Assembly (NCBI RefSeq): GCF_032854445.1
Contig: NC_088300.1
Span: forward strand, 40,328,458-40,392,457
DNA: 64,000 nucleotides
Source: Liolophura sinensis
Taxonomy: Eukaryota > Mollusca > Polyplacophora > Chitonida > Chitonidae
Reading direction: 5' to 3'
Positions 23,491 through 35,730 of this stretch are shown here, piece after piece (the stretch's first letter is position 1; the number at the start of each line of letters is the position of its first letter). The translations under genes and the position numbers were made by a program. The notes under the pieces were generated by a model. That model made no database searches. It saw only the letters and a list, made by a program, of their open reading frames with translations, and had not been told where the DNA came from.

Positions 23491-25946
23491 TGATTTTAAT
23501 CAGATTTTTTAAACCACTTGTGTTTGGCTGGCAGAAATGTGATCAATTTGTTTTGTAATACATTTTAAGCATTCATTAGCTTAATCATGCAATATTTTAG
23601 CCAAGCACATACACACTTGTTTGAAACGTGATATGTTTCCTTTGCATCATAGTGTTAATGAAAATGTCCCCACTGACAAAAGACACCCGTGGCTTCTATG
23701 CTGCCAACAATAGGTAGTTTTCTGCTGTATCATGTATGGATTTGCAGACACCAACCATCTAAGATTGTTCAGTCAGCAGTTAGCAGTGTGAAGTTTTGAA
23801 TACTGGACATGCTGTTGCTGGTTTCCTTGTTTTATATACATGTACTTAATAACGTACATTGGAAAATTCAACATTTACCCACTGTGTTAAGTTATAGTAT
23901 TTTATACATTTTGTAATATACTTCTGTACTCCCTCCATGCTCTTACCTATTATGTCAGTTTTATTAGATGTATACATAGCTCTACTGATACCTAATAGAC
24001 ACTCTTAATAATGCAATCTTGTATTGAAGCTTTTAACACGCTCATGTTTTCAAATACACATTGCTTCAAGCCAAGTTTATACTGCGGGCATTTACGTTGA
24101 AGACTTTCTTTGTTGAATTTATTTACTTGATTTACTTGGAGAAGACAGTATACTTAATCATCACATGATAACTCGTGATACTCCCACCGTAATTCCTCAA
24201 CTTTTTCGCATTTGAAAGAGCAACATTCAGTACAATTTCTGCACATTTTGACTCTGATTTTTGGGGCAAAACTGTATTGGTAGGATTGGCCAGTTTCAGG
24301 GCTTCACAAAAAGTATAATTTTATCGGTCAACACAGAATAAACGCATTGCAAACATGCAACAAGGTTGAAGAATTACGGTAACCACTTATTGGTTGGTTT
24401 GATAGACTTCAGAAGGGTACGGAGGCATCAGTATTGCTTCCAGGCATTTTATGGCGACATGTATGGCTTTCTCCCATCAGGCGGCGTACTTTTGCCAACC
24501 TTATACATGTACATCCATAACTCGTTCTGTTTCTTTCAAACTCGTTCTGTTTCTGTAAAACGTCAATCAACCAATCAGTAAATCAGGAAACAATCCTCAG
24601 TCTGTCAGGAAACACATCGAACTTCATACTCATGCAACTTTAAAATTTTAAGTATAATTTGCACCATTGAGGACATAAATGTACCAGCATTTCATCCAAG
24701 ATCTTGCAGATCTATTTTTTCGGGATAACATTCGTATTATAGGTTGTAAGCTTATGGATTCGGAATAAGCTTGGAGTATGGTATCCTTTATTTGGTGGAG
24801 GCCATACCTTGGGTCTTTTGAATTGATTACGTTGGGAATAAATATACAAAGAAAAAACTGAGGTGAAGTGTATGTCAGATGAGAGACCATTAAACACTAT
24901 CCATAGAAACAGTTTGTTTTATTTTATTATTTTTTTTATTTTATTTTTTTCAAAATGGTACAAAGCATTTGAAAGTTTGAGTTCTACGGTGGCCTTTTCT
25001 GACAATATTTGGACCAATGACGTTACATCAGGTTTTTGCCACTTTATACACATTGCTACATTTCATCTATAAAAATACATGTACATGTAGGTTATGAATA
25101 CATTCAGCGAATGGATCTTGAAACGAACTATTTCAAGCAAAAATATGAATGTGACTTCACTGATACCCTCCAGTTCAATACAGACCACCGTAGATTCTGA
25201 TGTTTCAAAGCCATTTTACTCGGTTGGAAAATTTCGAAACAAAATAAATGGGACAGTTTTAATGGTCTTTTATCTGACATACTTCAGTTTAGTGTTTTCT
25301 TTGCCTTAAAGCCACATTTCCACACATACTGGAATAACCGGCAGTTTGGCTGTCATGAATACCATAAGAACACCCTTTTAGGGGTTTATTGCAGAAATGT
25401 ATTACAATTCATCATTTCCTGCTAATAAAACAAAGTTATTTCTCGGTTTAATGGAGTATGCTATACAGACGAAAATTAAAGCCTGAACCCACATTTTGTT
25501 CAGCATATATCCCACTGCGCTGGCCACTTACTACACATCACGTGATAGTCGCGGCATTCGCATTCATACTCTAAGGCTAATATATCCTTTTCTGAAATAG
25601 GTATCAAGATGGTAAAAAAACATATTTCTGATACTATTGCCTGAGAATCTCAATGGCGTGTTGAATTGATTTTATCCATCAAAGTTATTCTATAGTTCTT
25701 TCAAAGGCTTGAATATATTTCCACGCGAAAATGAAAAGAAGTCCGACGAAAACAGGACATGCGCTGTTCCATTTCTACAAATCACATCATCTGAACGTAG
25801 TTGAAATTAACTTTCAGTTTTCGAATTCGAAGAGTCGATACGACAAATCGCACCCTGTGAAACACTGGACTCTTCAAACACTGCAACAGATGCTTGCATG
25901 CCGAACATTTAAAGTGATACGTCACACTGAGAGGATTTCGTGTATT
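23491..25946. other. Intergenic region between the two host-type genes
   Basis: No gene or repeat family recognised. It probably includes the 3' UTRs of the convergent ARHGAP11-like gene (+) and mannosidase-like gene (-). AATAAA occurs at 24337-24342. Confidence 0.4.
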
Positions 25947-28900
25947 TCACGACAACCATCTCAAATGAAACGCTTTAATGTCCATGGGTGACATTTTAAC
26001 AGCGTCGTTTACAGATACGTTGCGTACTTTATCTAAGTATGAAAGAGTCCATTCATCGACTTTACTCATTTTGAAGTCCGGAAAAGTGGACTCGAACGCA
26101 AAGCTGTTCTTGCCCTGTGAACACTTAACATCTGGGGGTAGTCCACACCTGTGACCTCGACTGTGTAAAATAAGAGAAGCACTAAATATGTCTTCTGGAT
26201 TTATCCTCAATTCCCGCAAACTTACAAGGTGAAGGTCACACGGAAAGTTTTGAGCCAGTCCATATCGTCGGCTTCGGCAATAGACGCTGCTGGCATAAGG
26301 GTATTGGAGCGCTAACAAAGGTGACTGTAGCAAGTCATTGAGTTGGTAATTCAGGAGCGTTGGTAGGGCGTATTGAGCGTGATCATGGGTAATTTTTCCT
26401 GCTTCCTCCAGCACCATGTAAAATTTACTTGGACTAGGGGAGATGGACTTCATGCCTCCCAATGTTCTGTCCAGTAATACATCCAAGAGGCCGTCACGTG
26501 TTGAACTGACCGCTAAAGGCTGGAAGGAATGAAGAGTGAGTCTACGGGCTCGACTCTGGATAAACGCCATGCTCGTCATGGGGAACACATTGGCGCCCAG
26601 AGGCAGTTTCGACCGACGGACTCTTTTAATCATTTGTAAACCGTTACTATCCGTATAAACTGTGCCAAAATTTTTAATATCCGTTCCAATTCGCATAACA
26701 AGTTCGAAGTCTTGTTCCTCAGTTAGCTTACTGATGTTGTCTATGGATATAGCTCGGCACAGTGCCCCTGCGGTGTGATACAAACGTATTGTATGCTGGA
26801 AAACTGTGTGGAGGACCTGGACTGAGGATAGGGTCGAACCTCTGCTTACTAAACACATTTAGTTTATCATAGTCTGCAAAGCTTTCCGCTTCAAGTCGGG
26901 CCTGGAAGACCCGTGAATTGCCTTTATACGGTGTGTACTTCACAAAATCCATGTCCACAGTGGTTCTTCTGCCAGACATTTTATCCAGCACTTCTTTTAG
27001 TAAACCCGTCCTGCCTTCGAATTCTAATTTCAAACAATTGTTTTCAAGTATAATTTCTCTAAATGTAGGGAGAGGCTCAGCTCTAAAACAGGAAGGTTCA
27101 ACAATAGTGTGAGCAGACTTTTTGATGGAGATATCACTGAGTTGTGTTTTAGACAAACTTGAGTCATTGCGATAAAGTCTCACCGTCTCCATACCCAGAG
27201 CAGGGACCATCACGTTGAATGTAGCGTCAAACACACTAGAATTTACAATGTTTTCAGCGCTCAGTACCGGTAGAATTTGAACGTTGATATCTTTGTTCCC
27301 TTGTGAAACTGCTACAGTGGAATCATTGATGCGTATTGTAACCGTCTCCAACCGGTCTATGGGCAAAGGGTTAAAAAGCACAACGTTAACACTCCGTGTC
27401 GGAGAGATGCGAACAGCGGCAGTTGGTGGCCAACTTAAGGTCATTCCGTAAGGAAGTCTTGTTGCGGGAAACATATTTACGGTTTGAGTAAGATCTGTTA
27501 ACATCAACACAGGCACGGCCCAGTTGACAACCAACTGAGTGCTCCTCATTGCTTGCAAAAGCTTTTTCTTATAATCATCCACTACACCAGGCCTAGATGT
27601 GCCAGTTATAGCGTCATACTTCTGAAATAGAGCAACGCTCTGCCTAGCTGTACGAAGCTCCTCTGTGAACTGGCGGCAAGCTTCCTGCAGTCCCACGTCA
27701 AATGGACTTTGGATACACGCCATGACATGAAGTATATCAGCTGTCCGTAGAGCCGCGTCGACTTCTCTACTCATGTACTTAATCCAAGGCCTGCTGCTGT
27801 AAAACCCAGTCCAGTAAGTATTGTCGCTTTGAGAATATGGCAAAAAGTCTCCGCTAAAAGCCGGCATCGTTGATCCCAAAGACAAGGTAGGATTTACATC
27901 GTGTTGTGCACCTTTGAGGAAATCAAAATAGTGAGTCATCGTTCCAAAACGCACGGAGATATTCCAGTCTGATCTAGAATTCATATATTTAAACAACTTC
28001 TGATAACTGCGGTAGTTGTTATCCCATTCAGAATCTTTTGTCCATCCAGACTCTCCACCAATAGGAATAAATATGGTTTTGCGTGGAGAGGCATTGGCTG
28101 TTAGTCGGTACTGTTCATACAGAGCCGAAGCCATTACCACAAAGTCCGGGTCATCCTCCCGCAGGACTTCTGATATAGGTGGCGATTTCAAGAAGTCGAA
28201 TCGTGAACACACAGTGGTGTCTGGTCCGCAAGAGTGTCTGGTTGCTGAGGAAATATATGGTAGTATTTGAGTGATGATGTCAGTGTCCCCTCTGGGGTCC
28301 CACATTTGACGCCAAGAAAACTGCAAGCGTATTCGTTGCCTTAAATATTCTCTGACTGCCTCGTGCACACTCCCTACAACCATAAGGTTAAAACCAGCTA
28401 GTTTCCATAAGTAGGGCATGGTCTGAGAATGACCAAAGGGTTTCACAGCCCAGTTCACTCTTGGCTTCACTCCCAAAGTATTATAGAGCCAACGATGCCC
28501 TTCGATCATTTGCTGGATAACGTCGTGGTAATCCGTGCAAGCTTCATCCGGAACAACCCAGCCGCCGTTTACAATTTCTAGCTGACCTTTTCTGATAAGT
28601 TTTCTAATCTGCTGCCGTGTTGCATCATTTTGTTCAAGCCACCACCGAGACAGTGAGGCGGTCTCTGTCCAAATAAAACTCATATCTTTGTATTGGCTGA
28701 GTTTTTGAACGATTCTGTCTAAAGTATGTTTGGATTTCTGTTCGTAAAACTGGTCGAAGGGTAAGAGATCGCTGTGGCCGTTCGGGGAATGTGGAACGAC
28801 GATGACCGTCAACTTCTCATCCTCGTTCTTGTCAACCGTGTTTTGGTACAGTTTTTCTTTCTTTTGATTTGGAAGAACGACATTATACTTTCCCTGTTTG

Positions 28901-29184
28901 CTTATTGTGTAATCAATATTATCCATAATCCCGTCGGTAGTGAAGTCTACCGATGGCAACATAACAGTTGTTGGGGTGCACTCTCGAGCACGAAGATGGT
29001 CAGAAGCGTTGGCCACATAACGAAAACTGGACATCATGTGAGCACGCACGTGCTTTTGTCTGGGTGCCGTGGTAGAGGATGTGACAGCCATGATATTATA
29101 CATATGAAATCGGAACAACATTGCCAACGCGACGCGCACTGGACGGAGGGCTATGGCAACAACAGCCTTGGTCTTAAGTTTCAT
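25947..29184 (-). pseudogene. GH38 Golgi alpha-mannosidase II-like copy, active site lost, one frameshift
   Basis: Two overlapping frames (29184 to 26728 and 26858 to 25947) together cover a full-length GH38 protein of about 1,070 residues with no intron. Family landmarks include GQLEIVNGGWVVPDEA, GFNLMVVGSVHEAV, SCGPDTTVC, FSGDFLPY, YDAITGTSR, YTDSNGLQMIKR and LPLGANVFPM. The enzyme family trims mannose from N-glycans in the Golgi. Here the PHSHNDPGW block reads PHSPNGHSD (residues 131-139), WAIDPFGHS reads WAVKPFGHS (Lys248), the HHD block reads KYD (Tyr523), and the acid/base DD reads GE (377-378). In Drosophila enzyme numbering, the zinc ligands His90, Asp92, Asp204 and His471 are all replaced. 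Glycosidase activity is therefore not expected. The C-terminal part continues in the +1 frame from about 26830. The N terminus (residues 7-35) is only weakly hydrophobic, so a membrane anchor is uncertain. It may be a retrocopy, or a pseudoenzyme gene broken by mutation or assembly error. Confidence 0.85.
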
Positions 29185-29579
29185 GTTTGCTACTCGAACG
29201 TGTGGATCACTGGAATGGAAAAATATATATATACATGTATAGGTATCTATTTTATCTATTCACTTTCCATTCATTGATTAATTGGTTAGATTTGTGTCTA
29301 CTCTAAATAACTTGCATGAATATGTGATCTGTCTAATGTATTGCCCCCTATAGTTCTTGATATTGAGATGACACTGAAATGGCTTTGCAGCAGGGGATTC
29401 CCCAGTTACCTATCGGGGTAGTCATATAACTGAAAAATACCAATCAAATGAATACTACCAAATATGTCCAGGTGTATTTTCATGAGTGTTGAGTGTTATG
29501 TAAGAAGCTGAAAAGGAGTCTGTGTAAATATAAAGCTGGATGTGTATTCGACATGTAGTGCCTCACTGTACACCATCCC
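29185..29579. other. Upstream flank of the mannosidase-like copy
   Basis: AT-rich with a short TATATATATA run near 29224. No clear promoter or gene. Confidence 0.35.
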
Positions 29580-29866
29580 GAAACATCAGACATGACACCC
29601 AAACCAATCGCTGCCTATTGAAACCCACCATGCCGAAGACATCAGACCTGACGCCCAACACAACCACAGCGTATTGAAATCAACATGCCGCAGACATCAA
29701 ACATGGCACCCAAACCTATCAAACATTAAAACCACTATGCCAAAGAATCAGACGTGACACTCACCCGACCATTGCATGTTGAAACCACTATGTCAAAAGA
29801 CATCAGAAGTGATACCCAACACAAGCAGAGTTAATTAAAAACACTATGCCGAAAACAGATACAAAA
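29580..29866 (+). repeat. Degenerate tandem repeat of about 55 bp
   Basis: Five diverged units carry ACATCAGAC-TGACACCCAA, CCTATTGAAACC and ACTATGCCGAAGAC-type blocks in the same order. Confidence 0.65.
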
Positions 29867-30074
29867 TGACTTGTCTTGCTATAATCCATGTTTTATGTGC
29901 ATAACAATATAGGCAATCCGTGTGTTTTGACATGAAAAACAGTTAATTTAAAAGGGTGAAGCATGAAGGGCAAAACTAGAGCACTGACGGCAGTAGGAAT
30001 ACTTTGGCAAATGGCTACACCAATTACTGGTCATGGGATGGAATCCTGCCTCTGGTCGATTTACTTCAGCTAGG

Positions 30075-30600
30075 GTTTATTCAACTGTCATGTATACATG
30101 CCCAAAGAGTAGCAATGTACACGCGCCCTAGCGAAATGGCATAGACAGAATGGGAAAAAATATTCACCTGTCAGGGTTTTATTCTGACTGTTCATGTACA
30201 TAAGTAGCATGGCACAGGCAGAATAGGGAAAAAATATTTACCTGTCAGGGTTTTATTGTGACTGTTCATGTACGTATGCCCAAAAAGTAGCAACGTAAAG
30301 GCGCCCAAGTAACATGGCACAGGCAGAATAGGGAAAAATATTTACCTGTCAGGGTTTTATTGTGGACTGTTCATGTACGTATGCCCAAAAAGTAGCAACG
30401 TAAAGGCGCCCAAGTAACATGGCACAGGCAGAATAGGGAAAAATATTTACCTGTCAGGGTTTTATTCTGACTCTTCATGCACGTATGCCCGTAAGGTACG
30501 TAAGCAGCAAAGTACAAGCCGCCCCCCCCCCCCCCCCACCCCCCCCCCCGCCAAAATATTTACCTGTCGGAGTTTTATTCTAACTGTTCCCGTATATGCT
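30075..30600 (+). repeat. 105-bp tandem satellite ending in a C-run
   Basis: Units contain ATGGCACAGGCAGAATAGGG, TTTACCTGTCAGGGTTTTAT and GTACGTATGCCCAAAAAGTA. The ATGGCA marks fall at 30136, 30209, 30314 and 30419, so the period is 105 bases with one short first unit. The middle units are nearly identical. A run of mostly C at 30521-30550 interrupts the last unit. Confidence 0.85.
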
Positions 30601-31845
30601 ATACGGGATGATAGTTTCAATTTATTAAATGCCACTGGTCTAGAATAACTCAAAGTGCTCTTTTGTCATCACTTTCAATATTAAGTCACATTAAATCAAT
30701 GCAAAGGGACCAGGTCTTGGCGACATTAGGCCAAATGCTAAAAATAGTACAAACAAAATATACGACGTTAAACAATTTGCTCATGTGGATCCAAGCCTAG
30801 TAAATATATCTTCGTTATAGGGTGTTTGCATATGGGTCACTCAACTTGTACAGTGAGTATGGTAGTACAGAGGTATACTGATTGATGAGAACGGAAATCT
30901 GTCAGGGTAGATCAGGCTATGGAGTATGCATTACAGTGGGTTAACGGAAACTATGAATGGGCCGGAGGCCTAGCTGGTTACTATACTCACATAGCAGATT
31001 GTAGACTGTCACTTATTCATGATACGCGCCTGAGTAATCCATGTAATACCGATCACCTTAGTGCTCGATTCCTCCACTAATCTGACTACTCTCCTCCAAG
31101 ACATGGGCATTGTAACAGGCACCCACCACATAACTCAACACCGATCAAACAGATGTGCCAAAAACAACCACGGAGATCCTGATTACGGTGACAACCACGC
31201 AGTGACAACAGATCGAAAACAGATGAGGGTACCAAGGCTGGCTATGGTCGAAAAAAAAAACGATATTTGTTGTGCCCTTATTGTTTAATTGCTTAATCCA
31301 TATTTAAGCGGGAACTCATTCACCCTATGGCATTAATAATATATTTTCAGGAAATCAAATGCCATAAACTAAAGTAAAGACTCACCCTAAATTAACAGTC
31401 AATGTATCACAGAACGATAACCCGCCTCACGAGCCTCAACTATCCAATACTTCAGATCGATCAACCATTCGATCGCAAGTTAGAACACGACGTATGAAAA
31501 TCAGTTGACAGCGAAGTACTTAACAACATTTTATAATGTATTACTAATCTTCATGTGCCACGGCTTACAAATGTAGGACAAGCTGAATCGCTTTGTAGCT
31601 GTTTGGAAGTTTCTTAATTGACTCTTTAGTGTTAAACGCTCAAGAATTTTCACTTACCTGACAACGATCACTTTATGGGTGACGGAAAGAAGAGTTACCG
31701 GATTAGACCGGACTATCTGACAAAACTCCTGACTGAAAGCCGTAGTGTAAACAAAGAGAGCTGGATTCGAACACGTGCCCGCATTGGTCAGATGTGATCT
31801 ATATAAGCCCTGCAACACTGGCCCTACGCTCAAAATATTAAGCTC
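30601..31845. other. Spacer without a recognised gene
   Basis: Contains an A-run near 31251. No coding or repeat structure was recognised. Confidence 0.4.
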
Positions 31846-32063
31846 TTAATTTTAACAGAAAGTCCATTGTCTGAGTGATGGTAGAACACATTCTGCTATT
31901 GTAGCAGACTGTTCTGTTAATTATAACACACATATTCTATTTACTCAACATAAATATTCTATTAGACTAACATTAGACACATGTTGAATGTGAGTGAATA
32001 ATGTGCTATATTAATAGAATACATCTAGTATCACTCAGCCAACAGGCTTTCTGTTAAAATTAA
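31846..32063. mobile_element. MITE-like palindromic element, about 218 bp
   Basis: Ends are inverted repeats of about 38 bp (31846-31883 and 32026-32063) sharing TTAATTTTAACAGAAAG and CTGAGTGAT. The interior is AT-rich and also partly self-complementary (AATATTCTATTAGACTAAC). No coding capacity. Probably a non-autonomous DNA transposon. Confidence 0.65.
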
Positions 32064-32750
32064 CAGATTAATTTGATCACACATTGATCGCACCATTGTT
32101 TAGACCTACACGTTATAAACATACAAACACCATGAAGGCAGACTAGGTTCATGCACATACATTTTAATTCCATCACGATATTTTTAGCGATCCACAGAGA
32201 AACATGATCGTAGGCGAACGGCAAAGTACACTTGTTTGTAATGTGTTATGTCACCTGGGAGGCTATGCATTGCCGCATTGAGAGTGTATGTGTTCTTTGT
32301 GGCCTGGCTGATTAACTGATAAGTACAGCCTACATGCTGGGAATTTACGGCGAACTGTGAATTCAGCAGATGTTGTGACAAGTTCATTCCTGTCCATATG
32401 CCCTTAGCCGCTGTGATTGTCTGTCAAGTGAAGCGTGTCAGCGACAGTGTCGGATTAAGCCGATACCAGCAGGAGGAGACCAACGGGAGTAGACCAGTTT
32501 TTACGTACACAAATCGTTATGAGAAGTCAACGAAAAAAAGGCTTTCTATGTTGATCATACTGCAATTGATTTTAACACTTGTAGCATCGACATATTCACA
32601 TGTATTTATTTATTTGATTGATGTTTGCTGTTCATGTTCAAGTATGTTGCTTATAAACGGGTGCATCATTGTAATATAAACATCTGGACACAGTTTTTCG
32701 AAAGTGTATTAGATAATACTGGTAGTAATAAACTCTTATTTATATTTAGT
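32064..32750. other. Spacer without a recognised gene
   Basis: Short open frames only; none carries a recognisable domain. Confidence 0.4.
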
Positions 32751-33055
32751 TTTAAATCGCTGTGCGCATGACCAGCCGGAATGCAAAGGTCAACAGAACG
32801 AGACTATCAAACCTCGCCCTTTAGTATTTTGCCTTCGGTTTGCTATGCACACAGCGATTTATAAGCGGAAGGCTAAAGTACGAAAGGGCGAGGTCTGGTA
32901 AGAGCTCGTCCTTTCGTCGTTTTGCTCTTTCGTCTGTTTCATATAAATGAAATCTCGAAGAGAAAGGACGAGACAAAAGACCGAGGCGAAAGTACGAAAG
33001 TGCCGAGTGGCTAAACCTCATTGTTTTCTTTTCTTCTTTCGTACTTTTGTCTCGG
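32751..33055. repeat. Nested imperfect palindromes rich in CGAAAG / CTTTCG
   Basis: CCTCGCCCTTTAGTATTTTG at about 32813 pairs with the reverse complement near 32867-32892, and AAATCGCTGTGCGCA at about 32754 pairs with TGCACACAGCGATTT at about 32844. Several further CTTTCGTAC / GTACGAAAG pairs follow to 33055. Likely a fold-back element. Confidence 0.5.
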
Positions 33056-34811
33056 TGTTTCCTGCTTGTTTCGTGGTCCCATCGACCACGTGTGGGTAGC
33101 TCGGAGATCGGTTGGTCACGTTTCCAGCTTAGCTTCCACTTCCACATTCACTAACCTGGAACTCGGACCTGTCACCAGTGCTGTCTCCAAAGTGCCAGCG
33201 CTGTACACCATAAAAGAGGCGTCCCGTGATCCCGTGATTTCTGTTCATTATTAACACACAAAGTTAAGATTCCCAAACAATTTGTAAATCACCCGTTATA
33301 TGGTGTACATCTCATTGGTTTCAATCAAATCATTCCACGAGTTCATGTTTTTCCGGACGATGCCGAGTGTGGCCGATTCTAATTGAAAAATGGCGGTTAG
33401 CGAAGATTTGGCTTGCCGCCGAAGTAACAGATACGTTTGTGTTAATTGTGACGTTATGGTCTTTATTATTCACGACTAAATAGGTGATATAAAGTAAGAA
33501 TTACTGTAGGATTGTAGGCAACATGTTTTCTGTAGTGTACAGCTTTGACATGTTGAGTACAGCTTACTCGAAAACACCGAGTTTCCAGGTTAATGAGTGG
33601 AGGAGTACAGACCTTTATATCTGAAAGCTAAGCTGGGAAGAATGGGGCAGGTTGTGTAATGTTTTTTTCACAGGTTTTAGAGAGATAGAGAACGTTGCAC
33701 TGCTGTTGTGAATGCATATGCGGTACTGAACAAGCTCTAATACAGATGACTAGCCCCTGTGAAATCAAAAGTAACCCCATCATGCTACTGTTGACTATGG
33801 AGGGTGAACCAAGCGCACCGTAATGCCTAATCCGGTTTTAGTATACCCTCATTACGTACACAAACCAGATTCATCCACCAGCAACACACATGGTTCTATA
33901 TGGGTATGTTTGGAAGTAACACAGTTTCTTGTTTTGTTATGTATATACTGGCTGAAAGGAGTCAACCAGATATCCCCCAAATTAGAGGAATTATCCCATA
34001 AAAGTGTTTTTCTTCCGTATCCGCATGTATCTTTGGTTTAATATTTGGTACTAATGTAGACCACACTGAATAAAATGACATAATGTATTTACTGTTCAAA
34101 ACAAACACAAATAAAACCTCTCCAAAATTCCTCTAAAAATAAGTATGTGTTTATAAATTGAGTTGAAATCCACAATGCTAAAGAGCGCAAACAAAAATGA
34201 TTATTTTAAAAAATAAACAAAGTTCAGTTCTAATCAGAAGCTTAAAATAAATTGAAGTTCTGTTCAATTCGAGACATAAATGGTTATATATAACCAAAGT
34301 CCCGCACGTCACTCTGCGACATTTCACAACACGGAAACCTTTTTAACAAAGACATGGACCGATCAACGTGGCTAGTTACCCATTCCCACATGAAAAAAGG
34401 AGGTAATCTTTACTAGATCCGACACCAGTGTATGAATGTACCATTGTTGCGGACAAAGTTAACTGAACTATCAGATAACATTTTCCTCCCCCAACTTTTG
34501 CCTATATTCCAACATTGTGGTAAAACACAAAACGACGGCCTTATTGAAGGGATTTGTATAAGTCAGTGAAAATGAAAATATTATTCATGTTTCCGCCAAA
34601 ATGTACAGAAGGGAAAGGAAAAAGGAATAACCAACATTTCGGTCGCCAAAGAGCTTCCGCCCCGATGAAGCCCGGGTCTGGTCATACCAAAATGATACTT
34701 GTTGCTACCTCATTTGGTGCTGAGCATTGAGAGGTTAGAGCAAGGAAACAAGTGTTTGACACGGTGTCAGTGGATGGAGTGTCATGTCTGTCTTCGGAAT
34801 GACACTGGCCT
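33056..34811. other. Spacer without a confirmed gene
   Basis: An ATGGCGG-started short frame at 33389 resembles a first coding exon but cannot be joined to anything recognisable. Otherwise nothing is supported. Confidence 0.35.
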
Positions 34812-35258
34812 CAGACCCCCATTAATTTTCCATAGGCGACAATGTTTACGTCTAGCGCTGTAGCTCAGTCCCAAACATTCCGTGGCCAATAAGCTTTGGT
34901 GCATACCTGGCCCAGCCTGGGAGAAACAAGCCATAAAAATCTTGACATAGGTTGACCGTCAAAATCTGGACCTTTCCATGCCGGCAGCTGTGAGGCGTGC
35001 CTAGCAACGTCAAGGGGACGTCACTCGCAGCCTCATCACTGCCTCACACCTTGTGTCCTCTCACCCAGAACTTCAAACTTTCATCAATAAAGCTCATACC
35101 TCCTCAAAGTTTGGACAGTTCCCAGCATTTTAATACCAAGCATGCACCTGTACACCAAAAATGGATGCCTGGGAGCAAAAAAAGACTTTATACCCTAAAA
35201 TTCACAGAACTACAATCGTACAACCCTACCGAAAAACGGAAGTTGTAATGGGGGTCTG
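34812..35258 (+). mobile_element. CAGACCCCCATTA repeat, copy B, full length 447 bp
   Basis: Begins CAGACCCCCATTA and ends TAATGGGGGTCTG, a perfect 13-bp terminal inverted repeat, so this is a non-autonomous DNA transposon (MITE). It contains a GCCTAGCAACG-AAGGGGACGTCACT core shared with copies A and C. The short open frames inside it recur because the repeat recurs; they are not genes. Confidence 0.8.
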
Positions 35259-35730
35259 TGTCCTATCACACCAGCCAGCTTTTTTCAAAATCAATAATTT
35301 TTGCACCACATAATTCCTGACACTTCTGAACCTCACAGGCAAAAATTAGGGCTTGATACATGCAGAAACTTTGGAGTTGGATGAATTCAAGTTGGGGTAC
35401 CCCCATCTTGGACATGTGTCTTTTTTTTCAGGGTAAAAAAGCTCTGAAGGGTAAACTTTGAAGCTTTGCAGTGCATATACCGTTCAAGATATCTCCACCA
35501 GGTCAACTGCTTTGGAAAGACAAGATGTTTATCTGCAAGAAAAGTTAAAAAATCACATTGACAGAGCACTTTAGACTTTTCAAAAGCAACCATTTAGAAA
35601 AAGTCTGACAGTTAACAAGGCAAACAATCTACCCCAAAACACCATGAAGGGAGACAGAAAGATGAAACAGTCTAGATTTTAAGCTGGAAAGGCCCAGGAT
35701 CCCTCAAATAACCTGTCAGCAGTTACAGAC
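35259..35730. other. 5' flank of the Mutator-like element
   Basis: No gene; may be part of the same composite transposon as the flanking repeats and the downstream transposase. Confidence 0.3.

Noticed and set aside
30075-30600. CRISPR-like spaced repeats
   Set aside because: Units are a contiguous 105-bp satellite without unique spacers, in animal DNA.
33389-33478. ATGGCGG-started short frame that could be a first coding exon
   Set aside because: A GTAACA donor-like site exists at about 33423, but no matching downstream exon or domain was found, so a gene cannot be supported.
34997-35248. Open frame starting MPSNVKGTSLAAS, with near-identical versions at 12.9 and 38.4 kb
   Set aside because: The three versions are simply the three copies of the CAGACCCCCATTA element; conservation is of DNA, with the frame truncated differently in each.
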